Shown: positions 8,849-18,499, numbered from the stretch's first letter. The stretch is 64,000 nt of DNA from Bacteroidota bacterium (GCA_022709385.1 JAKLIX010000001.1:124001-188000); one strand, 5' to 3'. Made by a program: numbers and translations. The notes: generated by a model from the sequence alone, not told the origin.

Positions 8849-11800
8849 CTATGGCCAGGAAGCATTGGCATCACCTGCGCAGATGGCCTTGATATGGCGG
8901 TTTACCAAGGCTTGTCCCGCGGGAATATCAACGATGACTTCTTCAAACAGCCAGTCGGGTAGTGTGAACGCATCGATCAGGCCTGTAAAACGGCGGAGCA
9001 TCAGCAGGCCGTCGTTGGCATTCACCAGTCCCGACATGTCCAGATCGGAAGCCGTCAGGGGCATTCCCCTGAGGGTATCCAGTTCCACGAAATGCCGCAG
9101 CATTTTCAGGGCGTCGATGCTGTTTCCCCCGCCCCAGGCCTGCTGGCTTTCGCACTGAAGCGTATAAGTTCCCTCCTGCAGACCGGAGAAGACAAAGCCA
9201 CCTGCACTGTCGGTGGTCGCCGATTGCAGGAATGTCCCGTCGCTTGTCAGATTCACCGTTACTCCCGCCAGAGGTGTTTCATCTGTATTGTCGTAATGAA
9301 CCACTCCGCTCAGTGTGGTCAATGGCAGTCTTTCCACCACCAGATCAACATCTGTCGTAAACATATCCAGGTCCGTTATGTGCAGGTGTACCCGGTAAAG
9401 ACCCGGTTCCGGAAGTGGCAGGTTGAAAACCCATGGAACACTTTCCGTAATAGGTTGTAATCTGGTAGGTGCATTGCTCGGGCCTCCCTGAGTCACTTTC
9501 GGGCAGATGATGATGTTTTCGGTGATCCTGGCGCCGTCGGGAGGGTAATTGTTGCTGTCGGCATCATAAAAGTTGCTGACACTGCCGTTTGCAGGGTCGA
9601 GTTCACCGTAAATGATGGTTCCCGTTGCAGGATCCATGTAATCAACCCGGTAATGTCCATTGGCCAGCGGCCTGTTTACGATGGAATTAAAGGTCATGAA
9701 GTGTCCAAGCTCCACTCCGGCCGAATCCCAGTTGAAAAGACTGATCACGTTCTGACCTTTTTCCAGTTCATTTCGCATGTTTCTCCAGGACTGAACATGG
9801 AATATCCTGACCAGGTTTCCGTCGTCATCTTCACCTTCATACAGGCTGTCGCGGATCTCATATTCATTGCCATGCCGCGAAAGCCATTTCAATGCAGCAT
9901 TTACGAGTTCATCTCCTGCTATGGGGTCTCCGCCGGAAACACCGCTGAGCTTGCGTAGGGAGTCGATGATGGCACTATTCGAAAAGCCTGAACAGATACC
10001 GGTATCTCCCTGGTTTGCAAACCAGCGGAAACAGGCTGTCAATGCGGCAGGCCCGCAGTTGTTCATTCCCGGGGTCTGGACATTGGGTATCCCTTTGGCG
10101 AATGAATCTGGCTTTGCTTCGATTTCGGCCATTACGTGGTTGATATTGGCCAGCAGTGATTCCACCGTCAGCATGACTTCTGAATCCTGGGTGGTGTATC
10201 CGTCTTCGATGTTCACGCTCACGGAAGTCACAGGGCTGGGATCGAAGGTGCTGCGATTGACGCTGTGGATCACCTTACCTCCGCTATGTACGGAAGCTTC
10301 CAGAAAAAGCGGAACAGCCTCATCTGTCCCGGAAAAAATATCCATGGGCAAAGCCGCCGACCAGCCGTCGATACCCTGTGTAAGATCCAGGGGGCCATGC
10401 GCTCCGTAGCTTCCTCCTTCATGGTCGCTGTTACCCGGCCACCCCATGCCCGGCCAGCTTATGTCGGGGTTGTAAACATAATCAGGATGCAGAAATGCGT
10501 GAAATACCACACTGTCGATCTGATATGCAGGTTCGCCCCCGTAAATTCTCAGCCTTGCTTCCGGCAAATCCGGTCCTATCCAGTTGTGCCAGTCGGCAGG
10601 ATTGACGTAATGGCCTGCAGTCAGGGTGATGTCCGGATCAGGGACACAGATGGTGAACGTACAGTTCAGCATTCCGGCACCCGGTACCACAACTTCGTAT
10701 GAAATGGTATGGGATCCATAACCGGCCAGGAAAGGATAAAAAGTATTGTTAAATACTCCCGTGCCCGAATAATTCCCACCCGAAGGTTTTGCCATATTCA
10801 GCGGAAAAGGGGATGAATGATAAGTGATGAAGACTGTATCGGGCGGACAGCTGATCTGGGGAGGGTCGTAGCGAACCGGGATATTGCTGGTATGCACATA
10901 TCCCTGCGGATCTTTCACCGTAACATCGATCCAGTAGGTTCCGTAATCCGGAAGGCTAAGGGTAATGGTGTCCGGGTCGGGTCCCGTGGTGTATACCCCA
11001 TGCTGAATTACCGGGGTGTTGACCACCGGGCAGATGATCATGAAACTGGCGATCTGTGCGCCTGCGGGAGGAAAAACATCGCCCGATTCATTGGTAAATC
11101 CCGTGGAACTGCTGCCTGTCTCCGGATCGATCTCTCCACTGTTATATTCTTCATACATCGGATCCATAAATCCCACCTGGTAGTTGCCATTGGCAAGGGT
11201 ATCGTTCACGATGGAATTCATGGTCATATAGTGCCCCCTTTTCTTACCTTCCGCATCTGTCCAGGTGAACAGCACGATGATGTTCTGGCTTCTTTCCAGT
11301 TCGCGCCTCAGTACCTGCATGTCGCTTGGCAGCCAGTCGCGGTAAGGGCTACCGGGTACATCTTCCCATAAAAGGTCGTTGAACCTGACGAAATACCCTT
11401 TACCGCTCAGATAGGTCCTTGCTCCGCGGGCGAGCATGTGATCATAGGTTCCCAGGGTGTCGATGGTGCCGCAGAGAATTTTCAGACTGTCGGCCAGGTC
11501 ATCCGGTGTCATTCCTCCCATGATGGCTGTATCTCCCTGGTTTGCAAAATAATGGAAGCAGGCTGCCAGGGCCACCGGGCCGCAGTCGTTCTGACCCCAC
11601 TGACCTTGTTTGGGGATGTTCTTTGAATAGACCGGCGTTTTTGGCCTGAGCGAAGCTCCCACACTGTCGATACTTCCCGTTCCGGGATCAACCTTAATCC
11701 TCACAACAGCTTCTGTGAGCAAGGCAAATCCCTGGTCAAATTCCTTATTGATGGTAAAATCATTGATGTTGATCTTGCGTCCTGCGGGAGGAGTCTGATT

Positions 11801-13777
11801 TACTGGGTGTACCGGAGTCGATTTGAATTCTGACGACGTGCCGTCCTCCCTGATGACTTCTGCTTTAAAGCGGATGCTGTCGCCGTTCCATAAGGTAAGA
11901 TCCGGAGCAAAATATGCCGACCAGCCGTCGGGAAGGACTGAGGGGATTTCCTGGGGGCCGGGGCCCGCCAAGCCATTTCCGTCGTAATCGGTGCTGATAA
12001 ACTGCCATGGATCGTCATCCGTTGCGCAGTAAAAGTTTACCTGGCTGATATCATCATCCGGGATCGCTCCCAGCAGCCGGAGGCGGATCTTTTCGTCCAG
12101 GGGACTCAGGTAATAGGTTTCCATCCAGGGTAAAATCTGCAGGCCTGCCTGCAGATGATAATCCTGAAGGGGAGCTTGCGGCTGGGCATAGCGGATGGGA
12201 TAGCTGGCGTTATGCAGGTGACCATCCAGGTCTTTGACTGTCAGGTCTATCCAATAGGTTCCGAAATCGGGCAAAGTGAAACTGATGGTGTCGGGATCGG
12301 GTCCGGCGGCAACGACAGTATGCTGTATCACCGGTCCGGTGACCACCGGGCAGATGATCATAAAACTGGCAATTTCTGCTCCTGCCGGAGGGAAAACATC
12401 ACCCTGGTCATTGGTAAAGCCTGTGGGACTGGTTCCGGTTTGCGGATCGATCTCTCCTGTGGTATATTCTTCATACATCGGATCCATGAACCCCACCTGG
12501 TAGTTGCCATTTTCCAGGGGATTGTTGGTAATGGAGTTCATGGTCATATAATGTCCTTTTTTCTTACCCTGGTCGTCAATCCAGTTGAACAGAACGATGA
12601 TGTTCTGACTTCTTTCCAGTTCGTTTCGCAATACCTGCATATCGCTTGGAAGCCAGTCGCGGTATGGATTTCCGGGTACATCCTCCCAGAGCAGGTCGTT
12701 GAACCTGACGAAATAACCCTTGCCGCTCAGATAAGTTCTTGCCCCGCGGGCGAGCATGTTGTCATAGGTTCCCAGGGTGTCGATGGTGCCGCAGAGGATC
12801 TTCAGGCTGTCGGCCAGCTCGTCGGGCGTCATTCCGCCCATGATTGCATCATCACCATTGTTGGCGAAGTAGTGAAAGCAGGCAGCCAGGGCCACGGGAC
12901 CGCAGTCGTTTTCACCCCATTGACCCTGTTTTGGGATATTTTTACTGTAAGTTGCCGGTTTGTTTCTCACACTGACCCCGACGCTGTCGATATTTGCCTG
13001 GTTGGGATCGATATCCACAAGAATGATTTCCGAGAACACATCAAAGAAGGGATTTGGCAAGGCAGTGGGCGGTGTCATCGGATCATCCCCTAACCTGACG
13101 GTAATACCCGAAGGCGGGGTCATATCGATCGGAACCGCTTCTGTCGTCACCTCCGTGACTGTTCCGTCCGTATTCATGACATCTGCTTTGAACCAGACAC
13201 TGTCCAGATCAAACAGGTCATAATCCGGAGTGAAACAGGCCGACCAGCCGTCGGCAGGCACATCCCCAGGAATGACCGGTCCGGGGGCAATCAGTTCACT
13301 GCCGTCCATGTCAGTACTGATATCTGTCCAGTTTGTTCCGTCGGTCGAAAAATAAAAAGTAACCTGGGTGATGCCGTTTCCGGGTGAGCTTCCAAGCAGA
13401 CGAAGCCTGATTTTATCGTCGGACGGACTGAAATAATGCAATGGAGTCCAGGGTAAAACCTGCAGACCGGCTTGCAGGTGATACCCTGCCTGCTGGGGGA
13501 GATCATTCACCTGGATAAGAAAGGTACAGCTTAGGATTTGCAAGGTCGAAAATACGGTGTAGGTGATTTCGTGAACACCCGATCCGGCTTCTGCCGGGTA
13601 AAACACATTTAAAATAACGCCCTCACCCGAATATAAGCCTCCCTCGGGAATGCCCCCGCTCAGTGGGAATGGAGGAGTTGTATACCCGACCACCATGTCG
13701 GGCGGGCAGATAATGTCTTCTGCATCGATCATCAGCGGAAGCAACAGGAATAAGATGAATACACAAAACTTTCTCAT
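8849..13777 (-). CDS. Secreted triple C39-like peptidase with terminal dockerin-like module
   Basis: The start was set at ATG 13777 because MRKFCVFILFLLLPLMIDA is a clear signal peptide; a longer frame to 13921 only adds 48 unlikely residues. Three C39-like cysteine peptidase domains are visible. Each has a catalytic Cys block (ENDCGPVAL, QNDCGPVAL, NNCGPAAL), a His block (GHYMTMNS or GHFMTFNS) and an Asp in FMDP or YMDP. Copies 1 and 2 are nearly identical over about 430 residues, including an accessory domain starting YHLQAGLQ; copy 3 is more divergent. Ig-like segments of the GGxYSGxGV type separate them. The last 154 residues (8852-9313) are the Ig-like plus dockerin-like module. There is no T9SS sorting domain. 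Substrates are unknown. Confidence 0.82.
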   Translation of the reverse strand: MRKFCVFILFLLLPLMIDAEDIICPPDMVVGYTTPPFPLSGGIPEGGLYSGEGVILNVFYPAEAGSGVHEITYTVFSTLQILSCTFLIQVNDLPQQAGYHLQAGLQVLPWTPLHYFSPSDDKIRLRLLGSSPGNGITQVTFYFSTDGTNWTDISTDMDGSELIAPGPVIPGDVPADGWSACFTPDYDLFDLDSVWFKADVMNTDGTVTEVTTEAVPIDMTPPSGITVRLGDDPMTPPTALPNPFFDVFSEIILVDIDPNQANIDSVGVSVRNKPATYSKNIPKQGQWGENDCGPVALAACFHYFANNGDDAIMGGMTPDELADSLKILCGTIDTLGTYDNMLARGARTYLSGKGYFVRFNDLLWEDVPGNPYRDWLPSDMQVLRNELERSQNIIVLFNWIDDQGKKKGHYMTMNSITNNPLENGNYQVGFMDPMYEEYTTGEIDPQTGTSPTGFTNDQGDVFPPAGAEIASFMIICPVVTGPVIQHTVVAAGPDPDTISFTLPDFGTYWIDLTVKDLDGHLHNASYPIRYAQPQAPLQDYHLQAGLQILPWMETYYLSPLDEKIRLRLLGAIPDDDISQVNFYCATDDDPWQFISTDYDGNGLAGPGPQEIPSVLPDGWSAYFAPDLTLWNGDSIRFKAEVIREDGTSSEFKSTPVHPVNQTPPAGRKININDFTINKEFDQGFALLTEAVVRIKVDPGTGSIDSVGASLRPKTPVYSKNIPKQGQWGQNDCGPVALAACFHYFANQGDTAIMGGMTPDDLADSLKILCGTIDTLGTYDHMLARGARTYLSGKGYFVRFNDLLWEDVPGSPYRDWLPSDMQVLRRELERSQNIIVLFTWTDAEGKKRGHYMTMNSIVNDTLANGNYQVGFMDPMYEEYNSGEIDPETGSSSTGFTNESGDVFPPAGAQIASFMIICPVVNTPVIQHGVYTTGPDPDTITLSLPDYGTYWIDVTVKDPQGYVHTSNIPVRYDPPQISCPPDTVFITYHSSPFPLNMAKPSGGNYSGTGVFNNTFYPFLAGYGSHTISYEVVVPGAGMLNCTFTICVPDPDITLTAGHYVNPADWHNWIGPDLPEARLRIYGGEPAYQIDSVVFHAFLHPDYVYNPDISWPGMGWPGNSDHEGGSYGAHGPLDLTQGIDGWSAALPMDIFSGTDEAVPLFLEASVHSGGKVIHSVNRSTFDPSPVTSVSVNIEDGYTTQDSEVMLTVESLLANINHVMAEIEAKPDSFAKGIPNVQTPGMNNCGPAALTACFRWFANQGDTGICSGFSNSAIIDSLRKLSGVSGGDPIAGDELVNAALKWLSRHGNEYEIRDSLYEGEDDDGNLVRIFHVQSWRNMRNELEKGQNVISLFNWDSAGVELGHFMTFNSIVNRPLANGHYRVDYMDPATGTIIYGELDPANGSVSNFYDADSNNYPPDGARITENIIICPKVTQGGPSNAPTRLQPITESVPWVFNLPLPEPGLYRVHLHITDLDMFTTDVDLVVERLPLTTLSGVVHYDNTDETPLAGVTVNLTSDGTFLQSATTDSAGGFVFSGLQEGTYTLQCESQQAWGGGNSIDALKMLRHFVELDTLRGMPLTASDLDMSGLVNANDGLLMLRRFTGLIDAFTLPDWLFEEVIVDIPAGQALVNRHIKAICAGDANASWP
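8852..9313 (-). other. Dockerin-like module at the C-terminus of the triple peptidase
   Basis: The module starts LSGVVHYDN (Ig/carboxypeptidase-regulatory-like fold), continues to WGGGNSIDALKMLRHF and a calcium-loop-like DLDMSGLVNAND, and ends AGDANASWP, three residues before which the second half-loop motif sits. The same module is in the genes at 16674, 29513, 36537, 41377, 45827 and 60783. This copy is the most divergent. Confidence 0.65.
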
Positions 13778-14019
13778 GTGAATGCATTTTATGTCGATAT
13801 GGATTTCTGTTTTTTCACCCGGCGCATCTGATGCGTTAAAACCGGCAGGAAGCAGCGCGTGTAATCCGGGAAGCTTGATCAAAACCTGTGGTCTGCCCGG
13901 GACAGGAGAAAGAGCCAGCACGCCCGCCGGTCCGTTGAGCCGGAAGGGCTTGATTTCAGGCAGGAAATACCTGCTGATCCGGTTTAAGGGGACAAGATAA
14001 GGAATTTTGCTCGTGAAAG

Positions 14020-14027
14020 CAAATTTA
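14020..14027 (-). promoter_or_regulatory. Putative -7 element for the triple peptidase gene
   Basis: On the minus strand the bases read TAAATTTG, matching TAnnTTTG. The implied leader to ATG 13777 is about 235 nt. It is back to back with the plus-strand element at 14048. Confidence 0.45.
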
Positions 14028-14047
14028 TAATATCATTCTTTTTGGTA

Positions 14048-14055
14048 TATCTTTG
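14048..14055 (+). promoter_or_regulatory. -7 element of the metallophosphoesterase gene
   Basis: TATCTTTG matches TAnnTTTG and lies 34 bp before the ATG at 14082, giving a leader of about 20 nt. Confidence 0.55.
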
Positions 14056-14081
14056 TTACATGAACAAAAATCTTTCATGAT

Positions 14082-14987
14082 ATGCGCTGCTTAAAACCTG
14101 CCGTTTGCACTTTCCTGCTGCCGATATGGATCATGTTTTTTCCCATGCAGTCAATTTGGTCGCAGGCTTCCCCTGCTAAGTGCCGTTTTGTTTTTATGAC
14201 CGACATTCACCTGCAACCCGAAAAAAAAGCGGTGGAAGGATTTGAACGGGCCATCGAAGAAGTGAACAGGCTGAACCCCGATTTCGTTATCACCGGAGGT
14301 GACCTTATCATGGATGCCCTCGGCCAGACTTACGGAAGGGCAGATTCATTGTATAAACTTTACCAGTCCACCGCCAGCAAACTGAATATGCCGGTGCACA
14401 ATACCCTGGGAAACCATGAAATCTACGGGATATTTGATAAGGCACATGCCGATCCCGCACATCCCGAATACGGGGAAAAGATGTATGAGAACCGCCTTGG
14501 AAAGTCTTATTATTCTTTTACTTACGGAGATTATAAGTTCATGGTACTGAATTCGGTGGAGGATACCAGGAAAAACAGCTATGTCGGGATGATAGACACT
14601 GTTCAACTGGACTGGATCAAAGATGAACTGGCTGCCACCGACACCACAACCCCGATTATCCTTTCAACCCATATTCCGTTTGTAACGGTTTATAATCAGA
14701 TTTATAACAGTACCACCAGGGCCAATGACTCCTCGCTGGTGGTAGTGAATGCGAAGGAAGTGCTGGACCTGTTCGCCCGGCATCACCTCATACTCGTGCT
14801 CCAGGGGCATTTACACACGGTGGAGGACATTGAGGTCAACGGCACCCGTTTTATCACCGGAGGTGCCGTCTGCGGACGCTGGTGGACCGGGCCGAATCTT
14901 GGTTTTGAGGAAGGATTCCTGCTGATAAACCTGGATAACGGAAGCCTGAACTGGAAATACGTGGATTACGGCTGGGAAGTCGAATAA
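14082..14987 (+). CDS. Secreted calcineurin-like metallophosphoesterase
   Basis: This 301-residue protein has a signal peptide (about 30 residues, ending near SIWSQA) and all the metal-binding motifs of the calcineurin-like phosphoesterase fold: FMTDIHL (D-x-H), GGDLIMD (GD), LGNHEIYG (GNHE), STHIPF (H) and LQGHLHT (GHxH). A two-metal hydrolase of phosphate esters acting in the periplasm or outside is therefore likely. The substrate cannot be told from sequence; relatives act on nucleotides, phospholipids or phosphoproteins. It is a single gene with its own promoter, facing away from the triple peptidase. Confidence 0.9.
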   Translation: MRCLKPAVCTFLLPIWIMFFPMQSIWSQASPAKCRFVFMTDIHLQPEKKAVEGFERAIEEVNRLNPDFVITGGDLIMDALGQTYGRADSLYKLYQSTASKLNMPVHNTLGNHEIYGIFDKAHADPAHPEYGEKMYENRLGKSYYSFTYGDYKFMVLNSVEDTRKNSYVGMIDTVQLDWIKDELAATDTTTPIILSTHIPFVTVYNQIYNSTTRANDSSLVVVNAKEVLDLFARHHLILVLQGHLHTVEDIEVNGTRFITGGAVCGRWWTGPNLGFEEGFLLINLDNGSLNWKYVDYGWEVE

Positions 14988-15115
14988 ATGTTGATAGGCT
15001 CAAATACATTTGTTCATAGTTTAGTTTTCAAAGGTCAAATGCTTGTCCCACTTCATGCGGGAGCATGTCCATGCTTATGATCAATGCCTGTTGGTGTCTG
15101 TCAAACATGGATTTT

Positions 15116-16258
15116 TCATGAGATCAGCCCTCCACCCCATAACTGATCAAGAAAAACTTTCCAGGGCATAACAGTAGCATTCCCGATTTGACGCGGATAC
15201 GGGTCATTGGTGACCAGGATAAGTCTCTTCACCGGATATTCATCTCCAAAACTCAACAAACCCTTACAATGCCGGTGTGTTGCAGAGTCAGTTGATTTAA
15301 CTTCCACAGCCACTTCATAATCACCCAGTATAAAATCCACCTCGATCTGGGATGTTGTACGCCAATAGCAAACAGGATAATCCAAGGCTGAATATTTTGA
15401 GTGGGCATAAATCTCCTGATAAATAAAATGTTCGAAAACCCTGCCGAAAATATCGCTGTTGAATCTGATATTTCCTCTTTTAAGCAGGTAGTTCACCAAA
15501 CCAAGATCGAAATAAAAAAACTTTGGTGCAGCGATAACCCTTCTTTTGGGTTTTTTCTGGAATGAGGGTAAGAATCTGCCTATCAGGGTATCTTCCAGGA
15601 TTTGGAAATACTCTCTTACGGTCGGGGCACTGACCCCGCATTCAGAAGCGATGTTGGTATAATTCACGACCTCACCATTTGAAAAGGCTGCCGCTTCGAG
15701 AAATCTCGTAAATGAATTCATTTTTCTGATTGCAGCTTCAGTCCGGATTTCATCCTGCAAATAACTGCCTATGTATGCTGATAAAAGCTTCACAGGTTGT
15801 GGTGAAGTATAATGCCTGGGAAGTAATCCATGGTTCAGCGCTCTGATAAGTGTGAAATCCTGAATTTCAGGATAAACCAGCGGATATAACTCATACCGTA
15901 TGGCTCTTCCTCCCAGGAGATTACCTCCTTGTCTCAGGATCTTTCGAGGACTCGATCCACAAAGAATGAACTGAATTCCCTTATTTTCGATCAGCCAGTG
16001 AACGTCATACAGGAGTGAAGGAATCCTTTGCACTTCATCGATGATCACCGGCTGTAAGGGATTTGCATATTCCAATATCTCTGTCAGAATTTTCGGATTC
16101 CGCTGAAACCGCTCAAATTCACTATTTAACAGTAGGTCGAAATACATGGAATCCGGAAACAATTGCTTTAACAAGGTACTTTTTCCGGTTTGCCTGGCAC
16201 CCCATAAAAAAGCACTTTCATTTCCAATACCTTCAAAAGTTTGTTTTCTGATATACAT
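15116..16258 (-). CDS. AAA ATPase with DUF4143-type C-terminal domain
   Basis: The 380-residue protein has a Walker A motif GARQTGKST near residue 20, a Walker B VIIDEVQRIP near 73 and a sensor-like FILCGSSPRK. The middle contains a winged-helix-like stretch (GVSAPTVREYFQILEDT). The C-terminal part has WRTTSQIEVDFIL followed by VAVEVKS, the D-(x)n-E-x-K arrangement of a PD-(D/E)XK nuclease-like fold, as in the ATP_bind/DUF4143 family. These genes are widespread and often numerous in Bacteroidota and occur near mobile or defence genes; their role is not settled. It is a single gene with its own -7 element. Confidence 0.88.
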   Translation of the reverse strand: MYIRKQTFEGIGNESAFLWGARQTGKSTLLKQLFPDSMYFDLLLNSEFERFQRNPKILTEILEYANPLQPVIIDEVQRIPSLLYDVHWLIENKGIQFILCGSSPRKILRQGGNLLGGRAIRYELYPLVYPEIQDFTLIRALNHGLLPRHYTSPQPVKLLSAYIGSYLQDEIRTEAAIRKMNSFTRFLEAAAFSNGEVVNYTNIASECGVSAPTVREYFQILEDTLIGRFLPSFQKKPKRRVIAAPKFFYFDLGLVNYLLKRGNIRFNSDIFGRVFEHFIYQEIYAHSKYSALDYPVCYWRTTSQIEVDFILGDYEVAVEVKSTDSATHRHCKGLLSFGDEYPVKRLILVTNDPYPRQIGNATVMPWKVFLDQLWGGGLIS

Positions 16259-16310
16259 GATAATTGAAACTAATACTTTATATTATCCTGATTTTTAAAT
16301 TTATCTCACA

Positions 16311-16318
16311 CAAAAATA
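16311..16318 (-). promoter_or_regulatory. -7 element of the DUF4143 ATPase gene
   Basis: The minus strand reads TATTTTTG, matching TAnnTTTG, 52 bp before the start codon at 16258. Confidence 0.5.
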
Positions 16319-16347
16319 GTGATTATTTGGTGCGCATTAAAATTCTT

Positions 16348-16401
16348 TATACCGATGACTCTGGAAACACTTTTTTCGCATTCCTGTGTTCTTTCGGTAT
16401 A
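16348..16401 (+). repeat. TATACCGA intergenic repeat, copy C
   Basis: The copy starts TATACCGA and ends TCGGTATA, with inner words GGAAAC and GTGTTCTTTCGG shared with copies A and B. It lies between the divergent ATPase gene and the beta-helix protein gene. Confidence 0.75.
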
Positions 16402-16673
16402 TCATCATGATGCATAAAAATTTTTTAAGTATCATTATTCGACATTCATCCGGTATGGCCTGGGTCATATACCCGAGATTGCCGTGACATCCAATTATAC
16501 CGGCACAGTGCAGTAGTGAAAATAAAACCTTCGGTAAGGTTATACTCATACCATGTCATTATTCCAGCCGGCAGTGCTTTGCATTTTATCAGGTCATTTT
16601 GCTTGACAAGAGGCAGGCAATCGTGTAATTTCACGACTACATTGACAGGCTTGCCTGCCGGAATCTGGTAAAC
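16402..16673. other. Intergenic stretch without recognised genes
   Basis: With repeat C and the ATPase promoter this forms a 415-bp gap between divergent genes. An open minus-strand frame crosses it but overlaps the start of the beta-helix gene and has no recognisable domain, so I treat it as non-coding. Confidence 0.4.
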
Positions 16674-18476
16674 ATGAACATAAGAACCTTCAATCTGGTA
16701 CTGCTGGGTCAACTGCTTCTTTGGCAGGCAGATGCAGCCACATACTATGTAGCATCCTGGGGCAGCAACAGCCATCCCGGCACACTTGCCCTGCCCTGGC
16801 TGACCATACAGCATGCCGTCGATCAGGCCGTGGCCGGCGACAGCGTGCTGATCAGGGAGGGCATTTACCCGGAAAACCTGTACTTTTCATCATCCGGTAA
16901 TCTGCCGGAAGGGGATATTGTGTTTGCTTCCTTCCCGGGCGAAACCGCGGTGATCGACGGAAGCCTGCCCGGCGGCACAGGACTGGTACTGTCTGATGTT
17001 TCTTACGTGGTACTGGAAGACCTGGAGATCAGGAACTGGAGCAATGCCGCCCTGTGGATAGAATACTCCCATCATTTCAGGCTGAATCGCCTGAAGGTGC
17101 ATGCCTGTTTCTTCGGTATCGGGGTTGCTTTGGGATCCCACGATTTTGAACTGAATGAGGTCGAAACCTATCATTTTGCCTGGTATGGTGTGGATGTTTC
17201 GCCTTCAGGCGGCGATCCCTGTTACAACGGCGTCTTTAATCATTGCGTTTCCCGCGATTGTATCGACAGTACGGCCAATTCCGACGGATTTGCACTGGGT
17301 CACGGCAACCAGCATGGTTTCATCTTTAATCACTGCGTGGCACACCACATGTACGATGGCTTCGATATCAGCGGAAGAAACACCCTTTTAAACGAATGCC
17401 TTGCCTATCAATGCGCGAACGGAGGCTATAAACTCTGGCAGGACAGTCTGGTGCTGACGAATTGCATCAGTCACAGCAATGCCGTGACCAATGTGGAACT
17501 CGACTGGCACGGCGCCCCCAAGACCGTCAGGATGCAAAACTGTACCTTTTTCGACGCGGGTGTCTATAATGTTCAGATCTATGACCCGGCCGATACCCTC
17601 TACATGTACAACTGTATCGTGGCCGGCGGTGACAATATCGGCCTGCTGATCGACGGTTATACGGGAACAGGGAATTATCACGGCGATTACAATATCTTTC
17701 AGAATGACAATCCCATGCGGACGGTGAATGTGGGTTTTACCACCGAATTCTCCACTGCCCAGGTGGAAGCAGGAGCATGGACGGCCTACAGCGGGGAGGA
17801 TGCCCATTCCCTGGTGCTGTATACGGATCTTGACAGTTTGTTTCTCAATGCCATGGCTGATGACTTTCATCTCTCAGCCGGATCCATTGCCATCGATGCG
17901 GCCGACAGTGTCTTTGCCCCTCCGCTTGATTTCGACGGCAATCCGAGACCCCTCGGATCAGCCGATGATATAGGGGCCTTCGAATATACCGGAGCTTCTT
18001 CAGGGATTACAGGCACGGTCAGGTACGACAATGCGGTTTTCAGTCCGCTGGCTGCTGTAAAGGTCAGGCTTCTTTCCCAGGGAGCCTGCATCGACAGTAC
18101 ACTGACTGGACCAACCGGACATTTCACCTTTACAGATCTTGATCCTGCTGCCTATGAACTGCAGGCAGTCTGTTCCCTGCCATGGGGAGGTGTCAACGCT
18201 GCCGATGCCCTGATCATCCTGAAACACTTTGTCGGTATTACGCTTCTGAATGGCTTAAAGGCCGAAGCCGCCGACACTGATGCCTCCGCTTTCATCAATG
18301 CCACGGATGCCCTGATGGCGGCGAAACGTTTTACCGGTTTGATTTCCTCCTTTCCGGCCGGAGACTGGGTCAGCGAACATCCGCAACTGAGCCTTCAGCC
18401 CGGTGAAACCCTCAACCTGGATATTCATTGTGTTTGTACCGGGGATGCGGACGGCTCCTACCTTCCGGGGGAGTGA
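16674..18476 (+). CDS. Secreted right-handed beta-helix protein with terminal dockerin-like module
   Basis: The 600-residue protein has a signal peptide (about 21 residues, cleavage near ADAATYYV). Residues 22-440 carry the DUF1565/pectate-lyase-like pattern: YYVASWGSNSHPGT, then LTIQHAVDQAVAGDSVLIREG, followed by repeated short strands typical of a parallel beta-helix, as in polysaccharide lyases and surface binding proteins. From about residue 443 to the end is the Ig-like plus dockerin-like module, with WGGVNAADALIILKHF, the loop DTDASAFINATD and the final GDADGSYLPGE. There is no T9SS sorting domain after it. Polysaccharide binding or cleavage is plausible but no catalytic residues were identified. 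Confidence 0.82.
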   Translation: MNIRTFNLVLLGQLLLWQADAATYYVASWGSNSHPGTLALPWLTIQHAVDQAVAGDSVLIREGIYPENLYFSSSGNLPEGDIVFASFPGETAVIDGSLPGGTGLVLSDVSYVVLEDLEIRNWSNAALWIEYSHHFRLNRLKVHACFFGIGVALGSHDFELNEVETYHFAWYGVDVSPSGGDPCYNGVFNHCVSRDCIDSTANSDGFALGHGNQHGFIFNHCVAHHMYDGFDISGRNTLLNECLAYQCANGGYKLWQDSLVLTNCISHSNAVTNVELDWHGAPKTVRMQNCTFFDAGVYNVQIYDPADTLYMYNCIVAGGDNIGLLIDGYTGTGNYHGDYNIFQNDNPMRTVNVGFTTEFSTAQVEAGAWTAYSGEDAHSLVLYTDLDSLFLNAMADDFHLSAGSIAIDAADSVFAPPLDFDGNPRPLGSADDIGAFEYTGASSGITGTVRYDNAVFSPLAAVKVRLLSQGACIDSTLTGPTGHFTFTDLDPAAYELQAVCSLPWGGVNAADALIILKHFVGITLLNGLKAEAADTDASAFINATDALMAAKRFTGLISSFPAGDWVSEHPQLSLQPGETLNLDIHCVCTGDADGSYLPGE

Positions 18477-18499
18477 TCCGGGACAGGGAAAGGATATCA

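Noticed and set aside
12155..13093. 312-residue plus-strand open frame opposite the triple peptidase
   Set aside because: It is antisense to the duplicated C39 domains and similar shadows appear opposite the other copy, as expected from the repeat.
15005..15012. TACATTTG promoter-like element after the metallophosphoesterase gene
   Set aside because: No plus-strand gene follows it; the next gene runs towards it on the minus strand.
16446..16814. 122-residue minus-strand frame upstream of the beta-helix gene
   Set aside because: It overlaps the start of a well-supported gene and has no recognisable domain, promoter or signal peptide.
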